22,500 nt of DNA from Prionace glauca (taxonomy: Eukaryota > Chordata > Chondrichthyes > Carcharhiniformes > Carcharhinidae). Below, one piece after another: positions 1 through 7,763 of the stretch (the stretch's first letter is position 1; each line of letters starts with the position of its first letter). The notes beneath the pieces are model-generated. The model was not told the origin of the DNA, did no database searches, and saw nothing but the letters and a program-made list of their open reading frames with translations. The position numbers and the translations under genes are program-made. Location: positions 20,021,154 to 20,043,653 of the forward strand of contig CM075758.1 of the NCBI GenBank assembly GCA_037974335.1. Reading direction: 5' to 3'.

Positions 1-30
1 CTGCTTTGGGGAAATTGGACAACCACCAAT

Positions 31-376
31 GGGCGGCACGGTAGCACAGTGGTTAGCACTGCTGCTTCACAGCTCCAGGGTCCTGGGTTCGATTCCCGGC
101 TCGGGTTACTGCCTGTGTGGAGTTTGCACATTCTCCTCGTGTCTGCGTGGGTTTTCTCCGGGTGCTCCGGTTTCCTCCCACAGTCCAAAGATGTGCGGGT
201 TAGGTTCATTGGCTATGCTAAAATTGCCCCTTAGTGTCCTGGGATGTGTAGGTTAGAGGTATTAGCAGGTAAAATGTGTAGGGATATGGGGATAGGGTCT
301 GGGTGGGATTGTGTTCGGTGCAGACTCGATGGGCCGAAGGGCCTGTTTCTGCACTGTAGGGTTCTATGGTTCTGTG
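31..376 (+). mobile_element. tRNA-derived SINE, copy 1
   Basis: The head has RNA polymerase III promoter boxes: an A-box-like tagcacagtgg at 42-52 and a B box ggttcgattcc at 86-96, as in tRNA genes. A conserved body follows (gtgtggagtttgcac, tctgcgtgggttttctccg, ggtttcctcccac). The 3' part is gatgggccgaagggcctg, with a tail of ggttctatggttctgtg. That tail resembles the 3' ends of the CR1-like LINEs in this window, so a CR1-type LINE probably mobilised it. The exact family name was not assigned. Confidence 0.85.
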
Positions 377-743
377 CTGGTTCTACCCACCCCCACCCCC
401 ACCCATTGGAGGGCAAAGGATCTATAATGTATTCATGCTCATAACTGTCAGCCCACACTTCCAACCGGTGTCACAAACCGTTCATGGGATGCGGGCATCT
501 TGTATTCTCCGGCTTGGGAAATGCAGGTGAGGGTTTTACATTGCCACAGCCATGGGCCTGCTGGGTGTCAGAGTGACAGTGGGGATGGGGACATGGGAGT
601 GGTTCGCCATTGTGGATTAGGCCCCTGCCATGAGCAGAGTGTCACACATCCCCCTTTCCTGCCGCCCTGCCCTAGCCGGGGGTAGAATAAGCTCCACTGT
701 GGGTCCGAGCTACCTCGGGTGGGAGAGCTCAGGGTCGTGGAGA
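377..743. other. 3' flank of V-A1, no gene seen
   Basis: Unique sequence between the SINE and the V-A1 recombination signal, repeated in units 2 and 3. A heptamer-like cactgtg near 694 has no nonamer at 12 or 23 bp on the minus strand. I see no J, D or coding exon here. Confidence 0.6.
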
Positions 744-782
744 GGTTTTTGACACAGCCCTGCCCCCCTTTGGATCAGTGTG
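744..782 (-). other. V-A1 recombination signal sequence (23-RSS)
   Basis: Read on the minus strand directly after the V exon: heptamer CACACTG (776-782), a 23 bp spacer (753-775), and nonamer TCAAAAACC (744-752). Consensus is CACAGTG and ACAAAAACC. The CAC that RAG needs is intact; heptamer position 5 is C instead of G. The 23 bp spacer is what all TCR V segments carry. Confidence 0.9.
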
Positions 783-1753
783 ATCACTAGCAGCGCAGTA
801 ATAAGCTGCAGTATGGCTCCGATCCACGCTCAGTATTGTCAGGCTGCAGGATTTGAGGTCGGTTCTGGTGGCTTGAAAGCTCTCGGAGAAGCCACCCTCA
901 GGTCTGGGCTCGGAGCCGAGGATCGTGGCGACTATCAGCTGCAAACCCGCTCCGGCCTCCTGACGGTACCAGTACATGTAGCTCTCGCTAGTGTCGTTCT
1001 GGTAACAGTGCATCTCCGCAACCTTCCCCCTCACAAGGGACAAATGGACCGGCCATTGAGAAACCAGAGCACTCCTGCAGCCAACTGGAGAGGAATATGA
1101 GGAACAGAAGGGAGCAAACATTAAATGTTAAAGTAAGAGTACAGCCAAAGTCCCATCAAATTCAAGATTACTGCTGCACTCGCTTTGCCCGTTTCTGCCT
1201 CTTCAAACTTCTGACAGTAGAGTGTCCATTAATCCCACCTCCATGTTCTTCGCCAGGAGATCAGCAAATATTTTGCATTGAGGCAATGCTACATGTGTCT
1301 CGTTAGCAACCTGGAACTGCATTTATTATCCAGCCTGTGCGGAGCACGGGTATTCATAAGAACATAAGAAATAGGAGCAGGAGTGGGCCATCTAGCCCTT
1401 CGAGACTGCCCCGCCATTCAATAAGATCATGGCTGATCTGAAGTGGATCAGTTCCACTTTCCCGCTTTCTCCCCATAACCCTGAATTCCCCTGTCTATCA
1501 GAAACCTATCTACCGGTGTCTTAAATATCTTCAGCGAGGCAGCCTCCACCACTTCAATGGGGACATCAACATTCCCACCCAAAGATCTCAAACTTAACGC
1601 AACGACAAATCATTCCAACTGAGTCAATAATTCCTACCAGAACAAGAACGAGATTGTCAAAAGAGATTGAGGTTGACCCAATGGGTCACACTGGGCTGGG
1701 TGCTAACCTGGGAGCAGCAGCAACACTAAGTGTGTGAGAAGAGGAGGGCTCAT
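783..1753 (-). CDS. T-cell receptor V segment A1 (TRBV-like), open
   Basis: Germline V gene of two exons on the minus strand. Leader exon 1708-1753 encodes MSPPLLTHLVLLLLP plus one base and ends at donor CAG|GTTAGC. The intron is 1085-1707, and its acceptor is a long pyrimidine tract ending in CTCCAG. The V exon is 783-1084; both splice sites are phase 1, as in TCR V genes. The V domain shows the QWP...RG strand-A pattern, Cys23 (EMHC), Trp41 (MYWYRQ), FR3 (SLTILSV) and Cys104 (YYCAAS). It has an N-D-T glycosylation site in CDR1 and an extra Cys in FR3 (LKSCSL). Position 98 is His, where most V domains have Asp. Length is normal, with no stop. The product would be the variable domain of a TCR chain after joining to (D)J. 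The RG-x-x-x-E-M-H-C and WYRQ features fit TRBV best; TRGV is the main alternative. A LINE end sits in the leader intron. Confidence 0.85.
1355..1560 (-). mobile_element. CR1/L2-like LINE 3' end in V-A1 leader intron
   Basis: 5'-truncated LINE copy on the minus strand. Its tail, read on the plus strand, is cataagaacataagaaatag, i.e. (GAACATA)-type terminal repeats. The body includes ccgccattcaataagatcat and ends at gcctccaccacttcaatgg. It lies wholly inside the leader intron of V-A1, at the same place in all three units, so it inserted before the duplication. It should be spliced out with the intron. Confidence 0.8.
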
Positions 1754-1851
1754 GACGCCGTCACTTCACACTCCAGTCAACTTTGCAAGTGCCTTATTCT
1801 TCCCCGAATTGCAAAGATATCGCCCCGCAACGCGATCTTGGTCTGACGGTG

Positions 1852-1865
1852 GAAATTGCGTCATT
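1852..1865 (-). promoter_or_regulatory. CRE/C-EBP-like site upstream of V-A1 leader
   Basis: About 100 bp upstream of the V-A1 ATG the minus strand reads aatgacgcaatttc. TGACGCAAT resembles a composite ATF-C/EBP site. Mammalian V-beta promoters use a CRE-like decamer (AGTGAYRTCA), so a CRE-type site here is plausible. The word is kept in units 2 and 3, but so is all surrounding sequence, so conservation is not evidence. Functional assignment is inference. Confidence 0.25.
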
Positions 1866-1913
1866 TGAGAGCAGCAAATGTAACGCCCCTCTCTCTGAAG
1901 AACAGAACATAAG

Positions 1914-2131
1914 AACATAAGAAATAGGAGCAGGAGTGGGCCATCCAGCCCTTCGAGCCTGCCCCGCCATTCAATAAGATCATGGCTGATCTGAAGTGGA
2001 TCAGTCCCACTTTCCCGCTCTCACCCCTTAATTCCCCTGTCTATCAGAAACCTATCTACCCGTGACTTAAAAATATTTAGCGAGGCAGCCTCCACCACCT
2101 CAACGGGCAGAGAATTCCAGAGATTCACCAC
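1914..2131 (-). mobile_element. CR1/L2-like LINE 3' end upstream of V-A1
   Basis: A second copy of the same LINE 3' end as at 1355, on the minus strand, with tail gaacataagaacataagaaa. It extends slightly further 5', to cagagaattccagagattc. It lies between the V-A1 leader and the V-B1 RSS, about 160 bp upstream of the V-A1 start codon, so it abuts the putative promoter. The same site is occupied in all three units; in unit 2 it is split by a younger CR1. Confidence 0.8.
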
Positions 2132-2434
2132 AGGACTTCCTGAAAGCCTTTGGGAAGCAAGTTCTCATGTCTACTCTGAGGAAGATGATTGAGTAGATGG
2201 GAGATAGAAAACAGGTGGAAGGTTAACGGTGAAAGAGAAGGAGCCGTGTGATTTATTGAACAGTTCACTCAATGCCCTGTTTTTTTTTGGGGGGGGGGGG
2301 CAACATGAAGAGGGTGGGTTTTTATTTCAGTCTGTGAGACTCCATTGGTCTGGAACATGGACTCAGCGCCAGCCGGCTGCTGCTGCCACCTGGTGACGGA
2401 GTCTGAATGCTGCCTTCGAAAGGCCAACCCAAGC
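2132..2434. other. 3' flank of V-B1, no gene seen
   Basis: Unique sequence downstream (on the minus strand) of V-B1, present in all units. It holds a T8-G11-type homopolymer run near 2280-2300 whose length differs between copies. The open frames here are short and shared only because the block is duplicated. Confidence 0.55.
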
Positions 2435-2473
2435 CTTTTTTGTCATTGCAGGCTCGCTATCTCACACACTGTG
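2435..2473 (-). other. V-B1 recombination signal sequence (23-RSS)
   Basis: On the minus strand: consensus heptamer CACAGTG (2467-2473), a 23 bp spacer (2444-2466), and nonamer ACAAAAAAG (2435-2443; consensus ACAAAAACC, the A-rich core is intact). It follows the V exon immediately. This looks stronger than the V-A signals because its heptamer is perfect. Confidence 0.92.
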
Positions 2474-3324
2474 CGTACTTACAGGCGCAGAGGTAGACGG
2501 CGGAATGTGAGGCAGCCGCGTTCCTCAGGGTGAGAGTGAACAGCGTATTGCTGGGTCGCTTGGCCGAGAAGTAGTCGGCGGTGTAGTTATTGACCGACCC
2601 TTCCCCAGCGGAGTAGAACAGAGCTTCCATTGCCCGGTTTGATTTCTGAATGTACCAGAGCATGTTGGGGTAGGCAGTATTAACCAAAGTGCAGTCCAGC
2701 GTCACCGACTCCCCTGCTGCGACCGAGACGATAGAAGGGGACTGTTTCACGTGAGAGGCGAGTGTACCTGGTCAGGGGAACATTGAGGGCATCAACAATT
2801 TTTATCAATGAGATGTGTAAGAAAGAATACATTTAAAAAAAAACCCAACACTGACATAGCTCTCTATTGCAACCTCATGACATTTCACAGAGCTTTCCCA
2901 CACAATGTTTCATTTCTAAATTAATGCCACTGTTAATATGAGGTGCAGCAAACTTGCGGATGCCAGTAATACTCGAGTGGGGCAGTGTCCGGAGGGGGGT
3001 TTGAATGGGTTGACACACGGGCCAGAGAAGACAAACTGTTTCCAGTTCCATGAGTAGGTTTGTGGAACCGCTTCCAATTCCCTCAGATCTGCCTAACATT
3101 ACACCAGAATATAGTTGCTCGTAAACTGCGTGGTTCCTGCAAACAGTGACCCCCCCCCCCCCCCACCCCGGAGTAATTTCAATGATTTTTTTTTGACTCG
3201 ACTGTCAGGGCGCCACCACCGACCCAAACTGAAATGAGGATGCGTTATTCCACTCCCGCTGTGACATTAACTCACTGGTCAGAAATGCGGACATCCAGAT
3301 GAGATAGCACGGTTGCGGCAACAT
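2474..3324 (-). CDS. T-cell receptor V segment B1 (TRBV-like), open
   Basis: Two-exon V gene on the minus strand. Leader exon 3276-3324 encodes MLPQPCYLIWMSAFLT plus one base and ends at a perfect donor, GTGAGT. The intron is 2768-3275, with acceptor ttcccctgaccag. The V exon is 2474-2767; both junctions are phase 1. The mature N-terminus is near HVKQSPS. Landmarks are GESVTLDC (Cys23), MLWYIQK (Trp41), MEALFYSAG (strand C'-C''), an N-Y-T glycosylation site, FTLTL and SHSAVYLC (Cys104). Position 98 is His, not Asp. The germline 3' end reads CACKY, giving a second Cys two residues after Cys104. No stop or frameshift. It is a different family from V-A but closely related to V-C. TRBV is favoured, but FR3 also resembles TRAV/TRDV. 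Confidence 0.87.
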
Positions 3325-3488
3325 GGTCTTTATTTCGTTAGGCGCTGCTCGGATGTACGAACGGGGTTTTGTCACTCAGCACTTTTGAAGGTTCTTGCTG
3401 AGAGAAGGGAGGGTTCTGCATGGCAGGAACTTGCAAATGTCACTTCCTGCAGTAGCACACCCCATCCTCTTACCTTCCTCAGTAAATT

Positions 3489-3704
3489 ATAAGACCCTGG
3501 TCAGACCTCACTTGGAGTACTGTGCGCAGTTCTGGTCGCCTCACTACAGGAAGGATATGGAAGCTATTGAGAGGGTGCAGAGGAGATTGTGGCCTGGACT
3601 GGGAGGCATGCCTTATGAGGATAGGTTGAGGGAGCTGGGACTCTTCTCCCTGGAGAGATGAAGGTTGAGAGGCGGCCTGATAGAGGTTTATAAAATGTTG
3701 AGGG
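3489..3704 (+). mobile_element. CR1 LINE ORF2 C-terminal fragment, unit 1
   Basis: The plus strand encodes the CR1-clade hallmark after the RT domain: [16 protein letters not shown], a [13 protein letters not shown] stretch, and [15 protein letters not shown] followed by a stop. It is truncated at both ends. All three units share the same in-frame 9 bp loss between QRR and PGLGG, seen by comparison with the CR1 copy at 8895-9640, so this is one insertion later duplicated. It lies about 165 bp upstream of the V-B1 start codon, opposite in strand, so it borders the V-B promoter. At 3704 it runs straight into microsatellite. Confidence 0.9.
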
Positions 3705-3762
3705 ACTGTGTGTGAAAGAGAGTATGTGAGAGAGTGTTTGAGATTTTGGTGTGTGTGTGTAT

Positions 3763-3794
<32 letters not shown>

Positions 3795-4140
3795 AGGAGA
3801 GAGAAGTGGAAGAGAGTGTGTGTAAGAGAGAGTCAGAGAGTGTGTGAGAAAGAGAGTGTGTGAGATTTTGGTGCGTGTATGTGTGTGTGTGAGACAGAGA
3901 GAGATAAAGAGAGTGTTTTGTGTGTGTGTGTGTGTGTATGTATGTGGGTTTGTGTGTGTGTGTATGTGTGTGTGAGTGGGGGAGAGAGAAGTGAAAGAGA
4001 GTGTGTGTGAGAGAGAGTGTGTGTGAAAGAGAGAGTGGGTGAGAAAGAGAGTGTGTGAGAGAGAGTGTGAGATATTCGTGTGTGTGTGTGTGTTTGTGTG
4101 TTTGTGTGTGTGTGTGTGACAGAGAGAAATAAAGAGAGTG

Positions 4141-4175
<35 letters not shown>

Positions 4176-4928
4176 TGGGAGAGACAGAGAGAGTATGTAT
4201 GGGAGAGAGTGTGAATGTGAAAGGGAGTGTTGTAAGAGAGTGTGTGTGTGAGCGAGAGTATGTGACAGAGAGACTGAGTCCTTTAATCTGTCAGAGAGTC
4301 TGTGAAAGAGAGAGTGTGTGTGAGAAAGTGTGCGCCTGAGAGTCTATATGGGAGAGAGAATATGTGTGTGAGAGACAGAGAGAGTGCGTGTGAGAGAGTG
4401 TGTGTGAGAGGCAGAGAGAGTGCGTGTGAGAGTGTGTGACAGTGAGTGTGTGTGGAAAAGAGAGTGTGTGTGTGAAAAAGAGAGTGTGTGTGAAAGAGAG
4501 AGTGTGTGTGAGAGACTGTGTGTGAGAGAGAGAGTGTGTGTGTGAGAGAGAGAGTGTGTGTGTGAGAGACTGTATGTGAGAGAGAGTGAGTGTGTGTGAG
4601 AGAGTGAGTGTGTGAGAGAGTGAGTGTGAGAGAGAAAGCGTGTGTGTGAGAGAGAGTGTGTGTGAGAGAGTGTGTGTGTGAGAGAGAGAGTGTGTGTGAG
4701 AGAGAGAGAGTGTGTGTGAGACAGAGTGTGTGTGTGAGAGAGTGTGTGTGTGTGAGAGAGCGTGTGTGAGAGAGTGAGTGTGTTAGAGAGAGTGTGTGTG
4801 AGAGACTGCATGTGTGTGTGAGTGAGTGGGTGTGAGCGAACGAATGTGTGCAAGAGTGTGTGAGAGTATGTGTGAGAGAAAAAGAGTCTATGTATGAGAG
4901 AGAGAGAGTGGGTATGTGTGAGAGACAG
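3705..4928. repeat. TG/GA compound microsatellite, unit 1
   Basis: About 1.2 kb of interspersed (TG)n and (GA)n on the plus strand, with words such as gtgtgtgagagagag repeated irregularly. Purine-pyrimidine alternation and long polypurine runs are typical of sequence able to adopt Z-DNA or triplex forms. The long minus-strand open frame made of Ser-His-Thr-Leu is a by-product of CA/CT repeats. Confidence 0.95.
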
Positions 4929-4975
4929 ATGGATGGATCTATCCATCAAGAACGGATGGATTAGAAGGATGGGTT

Positions 4976-5605
4976 AGTCAATTTGCTGACGACACCAAAG
5001 TCGGAGGAGTTGTAGACAGTGAGGATGGATGTGACAGTTTGCAGAGGGACATAGATAAGCTGCAGAGCTGGGCCGAGAGGTGGCAAATGGAATTTAATAC
5101 GGAAAAGTGTGAGGCGATTCTCATTGGTAAGAGGAACAGGAGTACAGAATATAGGACTAATGGAAGGACAAGTAGTGTTGACGGGCAGAGAGATCTCGGG
5201 GTACATGTGCATAGCTCCCTGAAAGTTGGCACCCAGGTTGATAAGGTTGTTAAGAAGGCGTACGGTTTTATTGGTAGAGGGATTGAATTTCGGAGCCGTG
5301 AGGTCATGTTACAACTGTACAAAACTCTGGTGCGGCCGCACTTGGAGCATTGCGTACATTTCTGGTCACCGCATTATAAGAAAGATGTGGAAGCATTGGA
5401 AAGGGTGCAGAGGAGGTTTACCAGGATGTTGCCTGGTATGGTGGGAAGGTCTTATGAGGAAAGGACTTGAGGTTATTTTCATTGAAGAGAAGAAGGTTAC
5501 GAGGTGACCTGATTGAGGCATACAAGATGATCAGAGGATTGGATAGGGTGGACAGTGAAGGCCTTTTACCTGGGATGGTGACGGCTAACACGAGGGAGCA
5601 TAGAT
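4976..5605 (+). mobile_element. Outer CR1 LINE fragment (5' part), unit 1
   Basis: Plus-strand CR1 ORF2 fragment starting at the RT catalytic region: QFADDTKVGGVVD with the FADD motif, then LQSWAERWQMEFNTEKCE, RDLGVHVHSSLKVG and LVRPHLEHCVHFWSPHYKK. The frame is broken in places: a codon-level loss near KKAYGF and stops after RSYEER. It is interrupted at about 5606 by an opposite-strand CR1 and resumes at 6694. The 5' part of the LINE is missing. Confidence 0.9.
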
Positions 5606-6693
5606 TTAGAACATAGAACATAGAACATTACAGCGCAGAACAGGCCCTTCGGCCCACGATGTTGCGCCGACCAGTTACAAAACAATGACCCACTAGCCTA
5701 AACCAATCCCTTTTCATCCATAAACCTATCCACAGATCTCTTAAACGCCCCCAAACTAGGTGCATTTACAACTGCAGCTGGCAGGGCATTCCAGTCCCTC
5801 ACCACCCTCTGGGTAAAGAACCTACCCCTGACATCTGTCCTATAACTACCCCCCCCTTAATTTAAAATCGTGCCCCCTCGTGCTAGCTTTCTCCATCCTA
5901 GGAAAAAGGCTATCACTATCTACCCTGTCTAAACCTCTAATCATCTTATATGTTTCAATGAGATCCCCTCTTAGCCGCCTTCTTTCCAGCGAAAACAACC
6001 CCAAATCTCTCAGTCTCTCCTCATAGGATCTTCCCTCCATACCAGGCAACATCCTGGTAAACCTCCTCTGCACCCTCTCCAAAGCCTCTACATCCTTCCT
6101 GTAATGCGGGGTCCAGAACTGCACACAAAACTCCAAGTGTGGCCGCACCAGAGTTGTGTACAGTTGCATCATGACGCTGCGACTCCTAAATTCAATCCCC
6201 CTACCAATAAACGCCAAGACTCCGTATGCCTTCTTAACAACCTTATCTACTTGATTCCCAACTTTCAGGGATCTATGTACACATACACCGAGATCCCTCT
6301 GCTCCTCCACACTATTCAAAGTCCTCCCTTTAGCCCTATACTCAACACATCTGTTATTCCTACCGAAATGAATTACCTCACACTTCTCCACATTAAACTC
6401 CATCCGCCACCTCTCAGCCCAGCTCTGCAACCTTTCTAAGTCATCCTGCAAACTATGACACCCTTCCTCACAATCTACCACACCTCCGACTTTGGTGTCA
6501 TCAGCAAACTTACTAATCCACCCAACTATACCCTCATCCAGATCATTAATAAAAATTACAAACAGCAGTGGCCCCAAAACAGATCCCTGAGGCACACCAC
6601 ACGTAACCGAACTCCATGACGAATATTTACCATCAACCACCACCCTCTGTCTCCTATCTGCTAGCCAATTCCTGATCCAATTACCTAGATTAA
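5606..6693 (-). mobile_element. Inner CR1 LINE, nested in the outer copy, unit 1
   Basis: Minus-strand, 5'-truncated CR1. Its tail, read on the plus strand, is gaacatagaacatagaacat followed by the aggcccttcggccca motif. The long open frame covers the second half of RT: NWIRNWLADRRQ, VTCGVPQGSVLGPLLF, FADDTKVGG (catalytic F-A-D-D), the thumb region, then LVRPHLEFCVQFWTPHYRK and [20 protein letters not shown]. Frame is lost near a C-rich run by about 5850, close to the C-terminus. It is inserted in outer CR1 sequence at gattta/aattgagg and is present at the same point in unit 2. Confidence 0.92.
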
Positions 6694-6805
6694 ATTGAGG
6701 GGTGGTAATTATAGGACGGATGTCAGAGGTAGGTTCTTCACTCAGAGGGTAGTAAGGGAGTGGAATGCCCTGCCTGCAGCAGTTGTGGACTCGCCAACTT
6801 TCAGG
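6694..6805 (+). mobile_element. Outer CR1 LINE fragment (3' part), unit 1
   Basis: Continuation of the outer plus-strand CR1 after the nested insertion: aattgaggggtggtaatta, then ggttcttcactcagagggt and tggaatgccctgcctgcag, matching the CR1 C-terminal coding region. It stops before the usual tail; pentameric CCATT sequence follows. Confidence 0.8.
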
Positions 6806-6986
6806 TTCCATTCCATTCCATTTCCCATTCCATTTTCTGTGGAGCCTCACTCTCGACCTGAGCTCAGAGGGGAAATGCCTACAAGCTGATGACACGTTTG
6901 CAATACACGGACTTATTGTCTTTTTTTAACACAAGCCTTCGAAAGCCCGTAAAAGTTGGCCAACCAGATTTAATGGACAAAACAAG
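6806..6986. other. Unit joint between CR1 and next SINE
   Basis: About 180 bp that begins with short CCATT repeats and then unique sequence up to the SINE of unit 2. It is found again at about 14741-14920 before unit 3, so it belongs to the repeated block. No gene seen. Confidence 0.6.
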
Positions 6987-7016
6987 CTGCTTTGGGGAAA
7001 TTGGACAACCACCAAT

Positions 7017-7361
7017 GGGCGGCAGGGTAGCACAGTGGGTTAGCACTGCTGCTTCACAGCTCCAGGGTCCTGGGTTCGATTCCCGGCTCGGGTCACTGCC
7101 TGTGTGGAGTTTGCACATTCTCCTCGTGTCTGCGTGGGTTTTCTCCGGGTGCTCCGGTTTCCTCCCACTGTCCAAAGATGTGCGGTTTAGGTTCATTGGC
7201 TATGCTAAAATTGCCCCTTAGTGTCCTGGGATGTGTAGGTTAGAGGGATTAGCAGGTAAATGTGTAGGGATATGGGGATAGGGTCTGGGTGGGATTGTGT
7301 TCGGTGCAGACTCGATGGGCCGAAGGGCCTGTTTCTGCACTGTAGGGTTCTAGGGTTCTGT
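7017..7361 (+). mobile_element. tRNA-derived SINE, copy 2
   Basis: Same SINE as at 31, at the same place in unit 2. A box tagcacagtgg and B box ggttcgattcc are both intact; the tail is gtagggttctagggttctg. Confidence 0.85.
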
Positions 7362-7724
7362 GCTGGTTCTACCCCACCCCCACCCATTGAAGGGCAAATG
7401 ATATATATTGTATTCATGATCATAACTGTCAGCCCACACTTCCAACCGGTGTCACAAACCGTTCATGGGATGCGGGCATCTTGTATTCTCCGGCTTGGGA
7501 AATGCAGGTGAGGGTTTTACATTGCCACAGCCATGGGCCTGCTGGGTGTCAGAGTGACAGTGGGGATGGGGACATGGGAGTGGTTCGCCATTGTGGATTA
7601 GGCCCCTGCCATGAGCAGAGTGTCACACATCCCCCTTTCCTGCCGCCCTGCCCTAGCCGGGGGTAGAATAAGCTCCACTGTGGGTCCGAGCTACCTCGGG
7701 TGGGAGAGCTCAGGGTCGTGGAGA

Positions 7725-7763
7725 AGTTTTTGACACAGCCCTGCCCCCCTTTGGATCAGTGTG
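7725..7763 (-). other. V-A2 recombination signal sequence (23-RSS)
   Basis: Heptamer CACACTG (7757-7763), 23 bp spacer, nonamer TCAAAAACT (7725-7733). The nonamer's last base differs from unit 1 and is one step further from the ACAAAAACC consensus. Confidence 0.9.

Larger units (their letters stand above)
1..6986. repeat. Tandem segmental duplication, unit 1
   Basis: First of three copies of a V-gene-bearing block. The same sequence order restarts at 6987 and again at 14921, each time with the words ctgctttgggg just before the SINE. Unit 1 is about 7.0 kb. It holds V-A1, V-B1, their intronic and intergenic LINE ends, the microsatellite block and the nested CR1 pair. Identity to unit 2 is very high over unique sequence: three differences in the 302 bp V-A exon and two in the 294 bp V-B exon. 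The window starts at the repeat edge, so more copies may lie to the left. Confidence 0.95.

Noticed and set aside
31-105. Possible functional tRNA gene
   Set aside because: A and B boxes are present, but the sequence continues into a conserved SINE body and recurs in each unit; it is a SINE head.
500-685. A 61-codon plus-strand frame repeated at 7481
   Set aside because: Repeated only because the block is duplicated. No family match, no splice or promoter context, and the unit 3 copy carries small length changes.
688-700. Heptamer-like cactgtg downstream of V-A1, possible D or J signal
   Set aside because: No nonamer at 12 or 23 bp on the relevant strand and no J-like FGxG motif beside it.
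780-1100. A 106-codon plus-strand open frame over V-A1, repeated over V-A2
   Set aside because: It lies opposite the V-A exon and its RSS. The minus strand explains the sequence fully with splice sites, conserved cysteines and RSS.
1751-1769. TGACGGCGTCA over the V-A1 start codon as a V-beta CRE decamer
   Set aside because: It overlaps the ATG rather than lying upstream of transcription, and unit 2 breaks the symmetry (TGACTGCGTCA).
2457-2473. Extending the V-B1 coding frame through the heptamer into spacer (reading ...AQCVR)
   Set aside because: The germline V exon ends at the heptamer (2474). Codons beyond it are RSS and are removed during recombination.
4932-4947. Short palindrome gatggat-ct-atccatc
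   Set aside because: Seven-base arms at the edge of a simple-repeat region; expected by chance there, with no terminator or binding-site context.
4344-4949. A 201-codon minus-strand open frame rich in Ser-His-Thr-Leu
   Set aside because: It is CA/CT microsatellite read in frame; such repeats lack stops by composition. The unit 2 equivalent (12033-12791) has a different length and order, not codon-like conservation.
5846-6895. Reverse transcriptase frame as a possible retrovirus or LTR element
   Set aside because: VPQGSVLGP, FADD and the [24 protein letters not shown]-terminus are CR1-clade non-LTR features. No LTRs, gag, integrase or envelope parts are seen, and the tail is a short LINE-type repeat.
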